Shown here: positions 45,743-53,253 of the stretch, in pieces
Numbering within the stretch: position 1 is the stretch's first letter
Layout of the letters: each line of letters starts with the position of its first letter
From: Flavobacterium caseinilyticum
GTDB lineage: Bacteria; Bacteroidota; Bacteroidia; Flavobacteriales; Flavobacteriaceae
DNA length: 64,000 nucleotides
Direction of reading: 5' to 3'
NCBI RefSeq assembly: GCF_004349085.1
Contig: NZ_SMFM01000001.1
Span: 558,001-622,000 of the forward strand
Position numbers and translations under genes: made by a program
Notes under the pieces: generated by a model
Database searches by the model: none
The model's input: only the letters and a program-made list of their open reading frames with translations
Told to the model about the DNA's origin: nothing

Positions 45743-45916
45743 CTACCTTTTATTTTGCATTGCGATCAATTCACTGACTTTATACCGTGTCCGATTACTG
45801 AAAGGTCTATATACTTTTATCTTTCCATCTTTTTCATATTTCCCCATTGTTGTAGTGCTTTTTATACCAAGTATCAACATTGCATCTTTTCGATTAACAA
45901 ATTCGCCGTATTCCAT
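45743..45916 (-). CDS. Small excisionase-like HTH protein (right copy)
   Basis: 57 residues from the ATG at 45916. VNRKDAMLILGIKSTTTMGK and IKVYRPFSNRTRYKVSELIA form a MerR/excisionase-like winged helix nearly matching the gene at 26888-27061. It lies 223 bases upstream of brxA on the same strand and is the nearest candidate regulator of the BREX operon; a role in excision is equally possible. Confidence 0.7.
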   Translation of the reverse strand: MEYGEFVNRKDAMLILGIKSTTTMGKYEKDGKIKVYRPFSNRTRYKVSELIAMQNKR

Positions 45917-46148
45917 CGTGTTAGTTATTAATGTACTCAACTTCTTTGCTGGTACATTACTTCTATCTATTTAGAAAGGAAAAGTTTATTGTTTTTTAAA
46001 ATTAATTTCATAAATATTGCTTTAGCCCCGGATTTTAATAAAGCTGATTCATATGTGAATCGCACCATTAAGTATTAATATATATACTATGAGAAGAATT
46101 CATTTATTTGATGAGTATTACATTGCAAATTAGTATAGTCAGGCCGTA

Positions 46149-46511
46149 ATGCATACATATGGAACTGATAGTGATTTCGAGAGGAAGTTTAGGTACAAAC
46201 TTCTAATATTAAAGCGTAAAATAAGACGGGTCGATCGGAATTTCAGGTTTGAGCGAACCACCGAGGTGATTAAAGTTGATTATTCTTTGTTTGGGAAAAA
46301 TATTGAGGAACTTCTCTGCAAGGATTTTGATTTATTAAGTCGAGAAGAATTTAATTTCGTGAGTCGCCACTGTTCTGGGGGGATGTTTAATCTGTACAAG
46401 GTGAACGAAATGGAATTAAGAAAGTACAAAAACCATTATCTTTTATTGTTCGACTCAGACTATATTACACAAAAAAGAATAGCAGTGATAAATAACCTAA
46501 TGGACAGTTAG
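46149..46511 (+). CDS. Hypothetical protein, 120 residues
   Basis: A strongly basic N-terminal half (KFRYKLLILKRKIRRVDRNF) and a mixed C-terminal half (LLSREEFNFVSRHCSGGMFN, ending INNLMDS). No recognised family, no signal peptide and no membrane segment. It is the only plus-strand frame with protein-like composition between BREX and the structured non-coding stretch. The basic part suggests nucleic-acid contact, which is only a guess. Confidence 0.45.
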   Translation: MHTYGTDSDFERKFRYKLLILKRKIRRVDRNFRFERTTEVIKVDYSLFGKNIEELLCKDFDLLSREEFNFVSRHCSGGMFNLYKVNEMELRKYKNHYLLLFDSDYITQKRIAVINNLMDS

Positions 46512-46790
46512 TGATACTCTACTTAGATCTTCCGTTTTTTACCTCATATCGGTAATGTCTGGTTGATTTGGACTGTTCACTGTTAGACACTTTGGTGGGT
46601 CGAAGGATGTAGTATGAACAAAAGGTTACGTTATTTATCGATGGATTTGCTACCTGCCCCTACGTGGGTCTTCGGGGGCGAGTAATTATGAGGGCGAAGT
46701 CCGAAATGCTTTTCATTATTATTTATATATAAATACTTGGTTATTAAAGCTTTAATTCTATAAAATTTCTAAAAGGCGAATTCTAGATAA

Positions 46791-46825
46791 TATTATAATA
46801 ATTAGATTTATATATTATTATAATA
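46791..46825. repeat. AT-only 12-bp inverted repeat
   Basis: TATTATAATAAT (46791-46802) and its exact complement ATTATTATAATA (46814-46825) with an 11-base spacer. It could be an easily melted element or a protein-binding site. Confidence 0.5.
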
Positions 46826-46958
46826 CTTAATGTCCCCTATTTGAATCTGTAAATATAGGTAGTCAAAGAAGTGTTAACCCTTACTTTCATTGAGCTAAAG
46901 GTATTATTACCACCACTTTAAACATTTTTAGTTTTACCAAAAAATGACATTGCCGTTA

Positions 46959-46979
46959 ACCAGCCAACCAATGGCTGGT
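46959..46979 (+). promoter_or_regulatory. Perfect hairpin ACCAGCCA / TGGCTGGT
   Basis: 8-bp stem with a 5-base loop, unusually GC-rich for the region and 20 bases before the terminator-like hairpin at 47000. Together they look like an attenuator pair or part of a structured RNA. Confidence 0.5.
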
Positions 46980-46999
46980 ATTTTGTTTACAAACCAGGT

Positions 47000-47033
47000 A
47001 ACCCCGCCACCAAAAGGCGAGGGTTTTTTCTTT
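47000..47033 (+). terminator. Terminator-like hairpin upstream of the polymerase-like gene
   Basis: AACCCCGCC pairs with GGCG(A)GGGTT (one bulged A) around a 7-base loop, followed by TTTTTTCTTTT. It sits 204 bases before the next gene, so it either ends a transcript from the left (non-coding RNA or the 120-residue gene) or acts as an attenuator. Confidence 0.65.
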
Positions 47034-47236
47034 TAGCAACATTCGCTTACACCAACCGCACTTGTGAAAAGCCACATTTAAATAGAAATATATAGGATGT
47101 GGGAAATTATAATGAACTGGAACTAAACTTCTTGTTCTAATATGACTATAACTACTAGAGAGCTTTCCAATCGTTTAGCGACGGCTGACTGCTTGACCTC
47201 TATGAATTCATAAGCGCAAAAAAAAAGGAATAACAA

Positions 47237-48430
47237 ATGAAATTCTTAGTAACCAATAAACTATTATTAGTAATATCAACAGTTATCAAACAAACAAAAA
47301 TAAAAAAAGACTTCACTTTTCATTATTTGTACATAGTAAACAAAATAAGACATGCTCAGATTTTAAATACTGATAACACATCAGAGACGTACATCCGGCT
47401 ATGCTATGATTTTCTCGAAACAACCATATCTAAAGAGCAAACCCCCATCATAATTAGGACATTGATTGAACAAAATATAATTGAATGTGATGGCGTGGCA
47501 ATAATTGGAAGTAAAGCATACGGATATAGAATAACACGGGAATTCATGGCTCAAAAGTGGAAATATATAGCAGTAACGGATACAGAATTGGTAGGCAAAA
47601 TCATGAGAATAACAGAAATGAAATTAAATTTGGCATTCGAAAGTTCAGATGGATATAGAACAGCAGCATATTGGTCAAATAAAATAACAATCAATAAAAG
47701 AAATGCACTGTCTTTTGTCAATAATCCAAAGAACAATTTGTCAGAACACCAAATACAACAAGCTAAATCATCGATCTTAGCATTAACGAAGTCTGTATTT
47801 TTCCTGACCTACGGTAAAACAGCCAGACTATACACAAATCTGAATTGTATAAAAAGAGGATTAAGACAATTTATAACAGTAGACGGCCAAGAACTTCATG
47901 GTGTTGACATCACTTCATCGCAACCCTTATTCCTTGGGATACTACTAAAAAATAATAGTAATATAGAGGCAGTCGAGTATGAAAAATATATGAATGTGGT
48001 TTGTAATGGTACATTGTACGAATATTTAGCTAAAGCAGCTGGTCTAGATATCGATTTAAAAAACCATACGGTAAGAAGTCAATTTAAAAAAATGATATTC
48101 GCCGGGTGTTTATATAACAAACCGCAGTTAAAACTATCAGAATGGGAATTGATATTCCAATCATCATTTCCTACTATTTTAGCAGAGTGTAGAAGAATTA
48201 AAGAAAAGGACCATAAGGTATTGGCACAACAACTACAACGATTAGAAGCATCATTTATATTCGAATGTGTGCGCATCGGTGCAGAAGAACTTGGTGATAA
48301 TACCCCTATTACAACGATCCACGATGAAATCGTATCAACCAAAGAAAGCATCCACATTATCGAAAAAATTGTCAGATCAGAATTTAGCAAAATAGGAATA
48401 GAACCAAAAATAGAATCAAGTAAACTTTAG
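47237..48430 (+). CDS. Short, divergent family A DNA polymerase-like protein with N-terminal winged-helix-like part
   Basis: 397 residues. From about residue 195 the order and spacing follow the family A polymerase palm and fingers. GKTARLYTNLNCIKRGLRQF stands for the TGRL region. LHGVDITSSQPLFLGIL is motif A (polA here has ADYSQIELR). RSQFKKMIFAGCLYN is motif B (R..K...F...Y). TTIHDEIVST is motif C (polA has QVHDELVF). The first 120 residues (FHYLYIVNKIRHA, LIEQNIIECDGVAIIGSKAY, GYRITREF) look like a winged helix as in replication initiators. There is no exonuclease domain, and it is under half the size of polA. An A/G-rich AAGGAA precedes the ATG. The function may be island replication, gap filling or defence; unknown. 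Confidence 0.6.
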   Translation: MKFLVTNKLLLVISTVIKQTKIKKDFTFHYLYIVNKIRHAQILNTDNTSETYIRLCYDFLETTISKEQTPIIIRTLIEQNIIECDGVAIIGSKAYGYRITREFMAQKWKYIAVTDTELVGKIMRITEMKLNLAFESSDGYRTAAYWSNKITINKRNALSFVNNPKNNLSEHQIQQAKSSILALTKSVFFLTYGKTARLYTNLNCIKRGLRQFITVDGQELHGVDITSSQPLFLGILLKNNSNIEAVEYEKYMNVVCNGTLYEYLAKAAGLDIDLKNHTVRSQFKKMIFAGCLYNKPQLKLSEWELIFQSSFPTILAECRRIKEKDHKVLAQQLQRLEASFIFECVRIGAEELGDNTPITTIHDEIVSTKESIHIIEKIVRSEFSKIGIEPKIESSKL

Positions 48431-48432
48431 AA

Positions 48433-48625
48433 ATGAAAAAAGCGAATGAAATAACGGTAGGTGAAATTGATGATTGAATCTTGTCGAAAGAAGAATTTCG
48501 ACCGATTCGAAAATGGATGAGGTGACTGATTGCATTTAGGATTAAAAGTTTTTGTCAATAGATCTAATGAATGGTATGAAAAAGAGGTCGCGAGCTCGCC
48601 AAAACATCTTGAATGCAAGCAATAA
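48433..48625 (+). pseudogene. Broken small gene (frameshifts and stops)
   Basis: Starts ATG with MKKANEITVGEIDD, then a stop. The same frame continues ILSKEEFRPIRKWM, then shifts (KMDEVTDCI), and a third frame reads LGLKVFVNRSNEWYEKEVAS to a stop at 48625. Joined together these give a plausible protein of about 60 residues. It starts 3 bases after the polymerase-like gene, so it was probably its operon partner before decay. Family unknown; the segments are only my reconstruction. Confidence 0.4.
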
Positions 48626-49231
48626 CATCAATAATTAAATCACTATAAATGTATCATAATTATTTTTACATAGTTATCAACCACAAGTTTAGGCAATAAA
48701 CTCATTGTAGACGTGTCGATTATTAATAAAAAAACAAACTTGGCTATTGTTTTAATTCTACCACACATTCTAAGAATATAACTAATGTCCCTTTATGGTG
48801 ATGTCATCAGAAATTTGAAGCATATAAATTTATGTATACAACCAATTATGTTATTTAAAAAATTAGATTACATATATCATTTTGTACAGTTATATCATCA
48901 TTCGTTTTAAAAAAAAGAAAGTATGGAATTGTCTATCCTAAATAATTTCATCACGTTAACATAAAATGTAAAGTCCTGAAAAAATATGCATGATAGTTAT
49001 AAAATGAGCATTTTATATGAGCTAACTATTTCAGGGTTATTAGGGTGTGTATATCCAGTTAGTGGGACAGTATTAATCGACTGATTATGCAACTTTTTAT
49101 TGAAGTTGGCAGATCCCATGAAGTTAAAGTAATTTATAAAATATTATAGAGACTATATGTAGAATAATCAAATCGTGAGTTTCAGAGTTCAAAATTTTAT
49201 TCAGTTATAGCTCTTTTGAATTATAATTTGT
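48626..49231. other. Non-coding stretch before the integrase gene
   Basis: AT-rich, no protein-like frame seen on either strand. It contains the long inverted repeat at 48975-49035 and otherwise nothing I can name. Confidence 0.5.
48975..49035. repeat. Long interrupted inverted repeat
   Basis: Nested arms around one centre: CCTGAA...TTCAGG (outer), ATAGTTA...TAACTAT (middle) and TATAAAATG-AG-CATTTTATA (inner, perfect). The short unpaired parts between them make a cruciform or long stem-loop. It lies about 200 bases past the 3' end of the integrase gene. It may be a replication or transfer origin, a recombinase site or a large terminator. Confidence 0.6.
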
Positions 49232-50623
49232 TTAATATTTATACAGATCACAATTCTTGCTATTTAAAATTTTAATCAAATTTACAGCCTTACCTACCAG
49301 TTTTCTTTTGTCGTAGGTCTGGACAATTGATTTGTTTTTGTTTTTTGGATGAGTTATTGGTTCAATTTCATCGTCAATAATGCCTAGGTCCTTTAGATTG
49401 GTAATAAATGTGCTACGGCAATCATGAGGACTGAAAACATCGCATAGTCTTTCCTTGCTAACAACAGCATTGTCAACTCTGTAATAATATTTTTTGATAT
49501 CAACTAGATTTTCAAATTTCAAATGCTTAAGGAACTTAGTAATATCTTTTCTGATGTTTACCTGGGCAGGAAACTTAGGAAAAGTATTGTTGTTTTGTTT
49601 TAGAAAAATTTTAATTGGATTGAGAATAGGAATTACAGCTGTTAACTCATCCTTGTTTTCTTTGTTCTTTCTAATCTTAGTTGTGAAGCAAAAGTAATTT
49701 ACTGAATTATATTTAAGGTTTTCTGGTTGTAGCTCATGCAAACAAACCATATCGCCGATTCGTAATCCCGTAAAACATGATAGTAAGATGTAGTTTCGTG
49801 CATGGGTGAATTCTTTTGAAGAACTTACATCGGTATTAATGATGGTGATAAGTTGTTCGATAGTCAAAACTATATCATTTTTTATTTCTCTCTCTTTTAT
49901 TTCGTAATTTTCATGAAGGTGGTTAAAGCCAATTTTAATATTATTTTTATAAGCGGAATTGAGAACGGCTCTGAAATGTGTGTTTTCTTTGACTATAGTA
50001 TTATGAGCATAATATTCGCCATTTTTAATTTTATATAAATCATTTATTACTTTGAAAAAATCTAAAAATATTTCGTCATTTAATTTACCGAAGGTCAAAA
50101 GTGTTTTTTTATTTGATTCGTAATTTTTAATATGTTGTGATAGATTGGTATATTGTTTTCCGGTAGCTTTTGACCATCTTTGGTTGGATGTTATTTCAAT
50201 TGTAGTTCTTCTTGTGACTTCGTCGGAAATGTATTTGGTGATACTAATGTCTTTACTTGTGTCTTTGCTTTTTCCTAGTTTTTCAAGAATTATAGTTTTT
50301 AATTCATTTTGTGATGGTTTTCTGTTGTGCTCATTTTCAAAAAGCTGAAGCTGTTCTGTGCTTGTAGTTTTTATTTTGTCCAACGCAATGTTTAATGCAG
50401 ATCCTTTTTTTCGAACATAGGTTGGATTACCACAGTAATTTTTATTGTCCCAGTCCTCTTTTCTAATTGTAAATCCAGTTGACAATTTTAAGGGTAAGTA
50501 TTTGTATTTTTCTGTTTTTACATCGTATTCTCGAATTCCATAAGAAATATTCAGTAAAATTAAATGGTTTTCACTTTTGTTTGGTTTCGATTCCAGAAAA
50601 AAAGAAAATTTAGGTTCAGTCAT
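49232..50623 (-). CDS. Tyrosine recombinase (island integrase)
   Basis: 463 residues. The N-terminal arm-binding region and SAM-like core-binding domain (about 100-230) are followed by the catalytic domain with the expected residues: Arg in SCFTGLRIGDMV (about 287), the H-x-x-R box SPHDCRSTF (about 399) and the nucleophile in IVQTYDKRKL (about 435). This is the phage-integrase family form seen in Bacteroidota mobile elements. It reads away from attR, which lies about 150 bases beyond its start codon, with tandem 12-bp repeats between. It should catalyse integration and excision at the tRNA-Gln site. Confidence 0.93.
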   Translation of the reverse strand: MTEPKFSFFLESKPNKSENHLILLNISYGIREYDVKTEKYKYLPLKLSTGFTIRKEDWDNKNYCGNPTYVRKKGSALNIALDKIKTTSTEQLQLFENEHNRKPSQNELKTIILEKLGKSKDTSKDISITKYISDEVTRRTTIEITSNQRWSKATGKQYTNLSQHIKNYESNKKTLLTFGKLNDEIFLDFFKVINDLYKIKNGEYYAHNTIVKENTHFRAVLNSAYKNNIKIGFNHLHENYEIKEREIKNDIVLTIEQLITIINTDVSSSKEFTHARNYILLSCFTGLRIGDMVCLHELQPENLKYNSVNYFCFTTKIRKNKENKDELTAVIPILNPIKIFLKQNNNTFPKFPAQVNIRKDITKFLKHLKFENLVDIKKYYYRVDNAVVSKERLCDVFSPHDCRSTFITNLKDLGIIDDEIEPITHPKNKNKSIVQTYDKRKLVGKAVNLIKILNSKNCDLYKY

Positions 50624-50636
50624 AGGTTAGAAAAAT

Positions 50637-50660
50637 AGCGTAGTAAATCACGTAGTAAAA
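50637..50660. repeat. Right tandem 12-bp repeats, putative integrase arm sites
   Basis: AGCGTAGTAAAT followed directly by CACGTAGTAAAA, sharing the core CGTAGTAA with the left pair at 21606-21629. It lies 14 bases before the integrase start, so integrase binding could also repress its own gene. Confidence 0.55.
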
Positions 50661-50774
50661 GTATGGTTTAATATGATATTTAATGGTATAATATGAAATA
50701 TATTTTTTATTGTAATTCATAACTAACCTATAATTTGAAAGGGATTGAAAGGTTTTGGCGTTTATTGGTGTGTT

Positions 50775-50799
50775 AAGGTTTGAGTCCTTGTAGACCAAC
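50775..50799. repeat. attR: 25-bp direct repeat of the tRNA-Gln 3' end
   Basis: AAGGTTTGAGTCC...TAGACCAAC, identical to attL except one base (T at 50781). A partial tRNA end only; no tRNA body precedes it. Confidence 0.9.
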
Positions 50800-50813
50800 A
50801 AGTATTTATGAAA

Positions 50814-50848
50814 AACCCCGTAAACATTACGTTTACGGGGTTTTCTTT
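50814..50848 (+). terminator. Terminator next to attR
   Basis: AACCCCGTAAAC / GTTTACGGGGTT with a 5-base loop and a T-rich tail; nearly the same as the hairpin after tRNA-Gln at 21565. One of the two was brought in by the island or duplicated on insertion. The rest of 50849-50962 shows no gene. Confidence 0.8.
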
Positions 50849-50962
50849 TTTTAAGGTAGCAATTTTCTAATATGAAGTGATATTAATGATAGCTGTCTGT
50901 AAAGTCATTAAAGAGAAAGAACTATTAAAATTGCAAACTCTTTTTATCAATCCAATGAGTAT

Positions 50963-51835
50963 GTGGCTGGTTCTTTAGTTAACTTTGCTCAAAATGTTAC
51001 TTTGGAAAAACCTATCCAGATTTTTGATGCTCACAATATTTTTGATTTTATCGAAATCAAGCACCCGTATCATCCAAAGAATCCCGCATTTTTAATTCTG
51101 AAGAAAGGGAAAGTAATTTTTACCGAAAACTTGAACAGAATAGAACTCGCCGAGAATTATGTTGCCCTGATCGATTCGCGGAAGGTGTACGAAATTCTGG
51201 AAATTAGTAACGATTTGGAAATATTTCTGGTTGCTTTTGACAGAGAATATACAGAAAAGCTTCCACTCAAGATCAACCGTCTTAATGCCTTTATTTACTT
51301 CCGGAATGAACTGATCCGCCATTTTCAGTTAACAAACTCGCAGTTCGAAAAAATCTGGAAAAATGTAGATCTTCTAAAAAACATTTTAGAAAGTGAAGAT
51401 TTTACTACGCATCATGACGAAATTATCCGACATCTATTTTCCTCTGTAGTCTATCAGTTCGGAGAAACCGTTTCTAAAAATTCAGATTTTTCTAAACAGA
51501 AAATTTCCAGAAAACAGGAATTAGTTCTTCATTTTCTTAAAAACGTAGGCGAACATTTTCTGGAAGAAAAGCAGGTTGACTTTTATGCCAAACAGCAATT
51601 TATTACTTCCAGACATCTTTCTGCTGTGTTGAAGGAAGTAACAGGGAATACAGCAGGGCAGGTTATTGCTGCTTTTATAATGAAGGAAGCCAAAGCGCAG
51701 CTATCTTCGTCTGAGAAATCGCTATATGAGATTTCTATGGATTTAAAGTTCAGCGACCAATACTCCTTTGGTCATTTTTTCAAGAAGAATTCCGGTGAAA
51801 GCCCAAACGCTTATCGCAAGCGTTTCAAAAGCTAA
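50963..51835 (+). CDS. AraC-family transcriptional regulator
   Basis: 290 residues from a GTG start; the exact start is uncertain because no in-frame ATG is near. The N-terminal cupin-like sensor part (PAFLILKKGKVIFTENLNRI) and the C-terminal double helix-turn-helix (FITSRHLSAVLKEVTGN, then LYEISMDLKFSDQYSFGHFF and SGESPNAYRKRF) are typical. It lies 90 bases before a TolC/EmrA/EmrB-type efflux operon on the same strand, so it most likely controls that operon in response to a toxic compound. Confidence 0.85.
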   Translation: MAGSLVNFAQNVTLEKPIQIFDAHNIFDFIEIKHPYHPKNPAFLILKKGKVIFTENLNRIELAENYVALIDSRKVYEILEISNDLEIFLVAFDREYTEKLPLKINRLNAFIYFRNELIRHFQLTNSQFEKIWKNVDLLKNILESEDFTTHHDEIIRHLFSSVVYQFGETVSKNSDFSKQKISRKQELVLHFLKNVGEHFLEEKQVDFYAKQQFITSRHLSAVLKEVTGNTAGQVIAAFIMKEAKAQLSSSEKSLYEISMDLKFSDQYSFGHFFKKNSGESPNAYRKRFKS

Positions 51836-51876
51836 ATCTTACTTTCGAACATTTCATTCATTGTTTCCGTCATTTC

Positions 51877-51903
51877 TTGAGGCTCAGGATGCTTCTACCT
51901 TTG
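51877..51903 (+). promoter_or_regulatory. Candidate promoter of the efflux operon
   Basis: TTG (51877-51879), 16 bases, TACCTTTG (51896-51903), 22 bases before the start of the TolC-like gene. The spacing is a little short of the consensus 19, which could suit an activator-dependent promoter. Confidence 0.45.
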
Positions 51904-51925
51904 CTTTCTCAAAACAACGGAAAAT

Positions 51926-53236
51926 ATGAAACTGAAAAACAGAATGACTCTTTTAGTGCTGGGGCTGTTTTTTTTCACAGCCAACGCCCAAACTTCGGAA
52001 CGTAAAATAGCACTGGAGGAAGTAGTGCAACTGGCTTTGGAAAATCACTTACAACTGAAATTGTCGAACCAAAACATACAGATTGCAAAGCAGCAGATCA
52101 AGATTGTGGAATTGCAGAAACTGCCCACAATAAATGCTTCAGCCAATGCATTCTATCTTGGTGATGCCTTAATTTTGGATAAGAACTTTTCTAAACTGGC
52201 GACTTTGAACATGCCTCATTTTGGAAATACCTATGGCGTTCAGGCGTCTGAACTGATCTTTAAAGGAGGTGTCGTAAATAAATCTATAGAAATAGCGGAA
52301 CTGAGAGAACAGTTGGCGGAACTGGATCTTGAGAAGGATCAACAAAACATAAAGTTTCTGGTCATTTCGAATTATCTGGACATTTACAAAATCATCAACC
52401 AAAAAAATGTGTTTCTGAACAACCAAAAACTAGCTACAGAACGGCTGGAGAACGTGAGGAAATTTTACAAACAAGGGATGGTGACCAGAAACGAAATCAT
52501 CCGGGGAGAACTTTTGCTCAAGAATCTTCAGCAGGGAATCTTGGTTCTGGATAACAACCGTGCTAGCATAAACTATCAATTGACTACCGCTATCGGAATT
52601 TCACCGGATATCCTTGTCAAACCGACCGATTCTTTCAATGGTAGCGCAGAAACACAAAATCTACAGTATTATCTGGAATTGGCACATCAAAATCATCCCG
52701 TTTTGAAATCTGCTCAAACCGGAATCAAGATGGCCGGTAAAAATATTGAGATAATTGGCACGGAAAGAATGCCCACCGTTGCAGCATTTGCTGGGTACAA
52801 TATGGCAAGACCGATCACAGCCAACCTGCCAGTTCAGGATTTATACACCAATACTTGGCAAACCGGACTTTCGATAAGCTACAGCATCGACAATCTTTAT
52901 AAAACCAAAGAGAAAGTACAGTTAGGTAAATTTCAGCTCAATCAGGCCAAGGCCGTACTGGATTTGCAGCTACAGCAACTAGATGTACAGACTAATGCTG
53001 CATACCTGAAATGGCAGGAAGCGTTGAAACAAGCGGTACTTTATAAAGAAAGTGAAGCGCTTGCCGACGAAAACTATAAAATCGTCGAAGCCAAATATCT
53101 GAACCAACTCGCATTGTTAGCTGATATGACCGATGCGACGAACGCCAAGCTGGAAGCGGAGCTTCTTTATGCGAGCAGCGAGATTAACGTGCGCTACCAA
53201 TATTACAATTTAATGAAAACAACAGGAACTCTATAA
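51926..53236 (+). CDS. TolC-family outer-membrane efflux protein
   Basis: 436 residues with a signal peptide (MTLLVLGLFFFTANA region). The two internally repeated helical/beta halves of the OEP family (VVQLALENHLQLKLSNQNI in the first, LELAHQNHPVLKSAQTGIKM in the second) form the trimeric channel-tunnel. First gene of the efflux set, 17 bases before the adaptor gene. Confidence 0.88.
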   Translation: MKLKNRMTLLVLGLFFFTANAQTSERKIALEEVVQLALENHLQLKLSNQNIQIAKQQIKIVELQKLPTINASANAFYLGDALILDKNFSKLATLNMPHFGNTYGVQASELIFKGGVVNKSIEIAELREQLAELDLEKDQQNIKFLVISNYLDIYKIINQKNVFLNNQKLATERLENVRKFYKQGMVTRNEIIRGELLLKNLQQGILVLDNNRASINYQLTTAIGISPDILVKPTDSFNGSAETQNLQYYLELAHQNHPVLKSAQTGIKMAGKNIEIIGTERMPTVAAFAGYNMARPITANLPVQDLYTNTWQTGLSISYSIDNLYKTKEKVQLGKFQLNQAKAVLDLQLQQLDVQTNAAYLKWQEALKQAVLYKESEALADENYKIVEAKYLNQLALLADMTDATNAKLEAELLYASSEINVRYQYYNLMKTTGTL

Positions 53237-53253
53237 AAATAAAATATACCGAT

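Larger units (their letters stand above)
46512..47236. other. 725-bp non-coding stretch with several hairpins upstream of the polymerase-like gene
   Basis: No protein-like frame on either strand. It contains a GC-rich patch (46655-46705), an AT inverted repeat (46791-46825), an 8-bp hairpin (46959-46979) and a terminator-like hairpin (47000-47033), all ahead of the polymerase-like gene. It may be a long structured leader, a non-coding RNA gene or a replication-type control region. Confidence 0.5.
21526..50799. mobile_element. Integrated genomic island (about 29.3 kb) carrying CBASS and BREX defence systems
   Basis: The island is bounded by a 25-bp direct repeat of the tRNA-Gln 3' end (24 of 25 identical), with the integrase gene adjacent to the right copy and tandem arm-like repeats just inside both ends. 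Contents from left to right: type II-short CBASS with a CapH/CapP-like pair, HEPN-like gene, serine recombinase, small HTH, hypothetical genes, BREX with GmrSD-like nuclease and AbiE pair, second small HTH, polymerase-like gene, tyrosine recombinase. There is no relaxase, coupling protein or type IV secretion gene, so transfer would need a helper element. Confidence 0.9.

Noticed and set aside
46655..46705. GC-rich patch as a tRNA-like or riboswitch structure
   Set aside because: I could not fold it into a cloverleaf or match any known riboswitch core; only short stems result.
48427..48618. Minus-strand frame of 63 residues behind the polymerase-like gene
   Set aside because: It is the complement of the broken plus-strand gene and has no protein-like features of its own.
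46512..49231. Retron or diversity-generating retroelement
   Set aside because: The polymerase-like protein has HDE and D..SSQP motifs of family A rather than the YxDD box of reverse transcriptases, and no template/variable repeat pair was found.
21526..50799. Prophage or conjugative element
   Set aside because: No capsid, terminase, portal, tail, relaxase, coupling or type IV secretion genes were seen; only integrase and recombinase genes.
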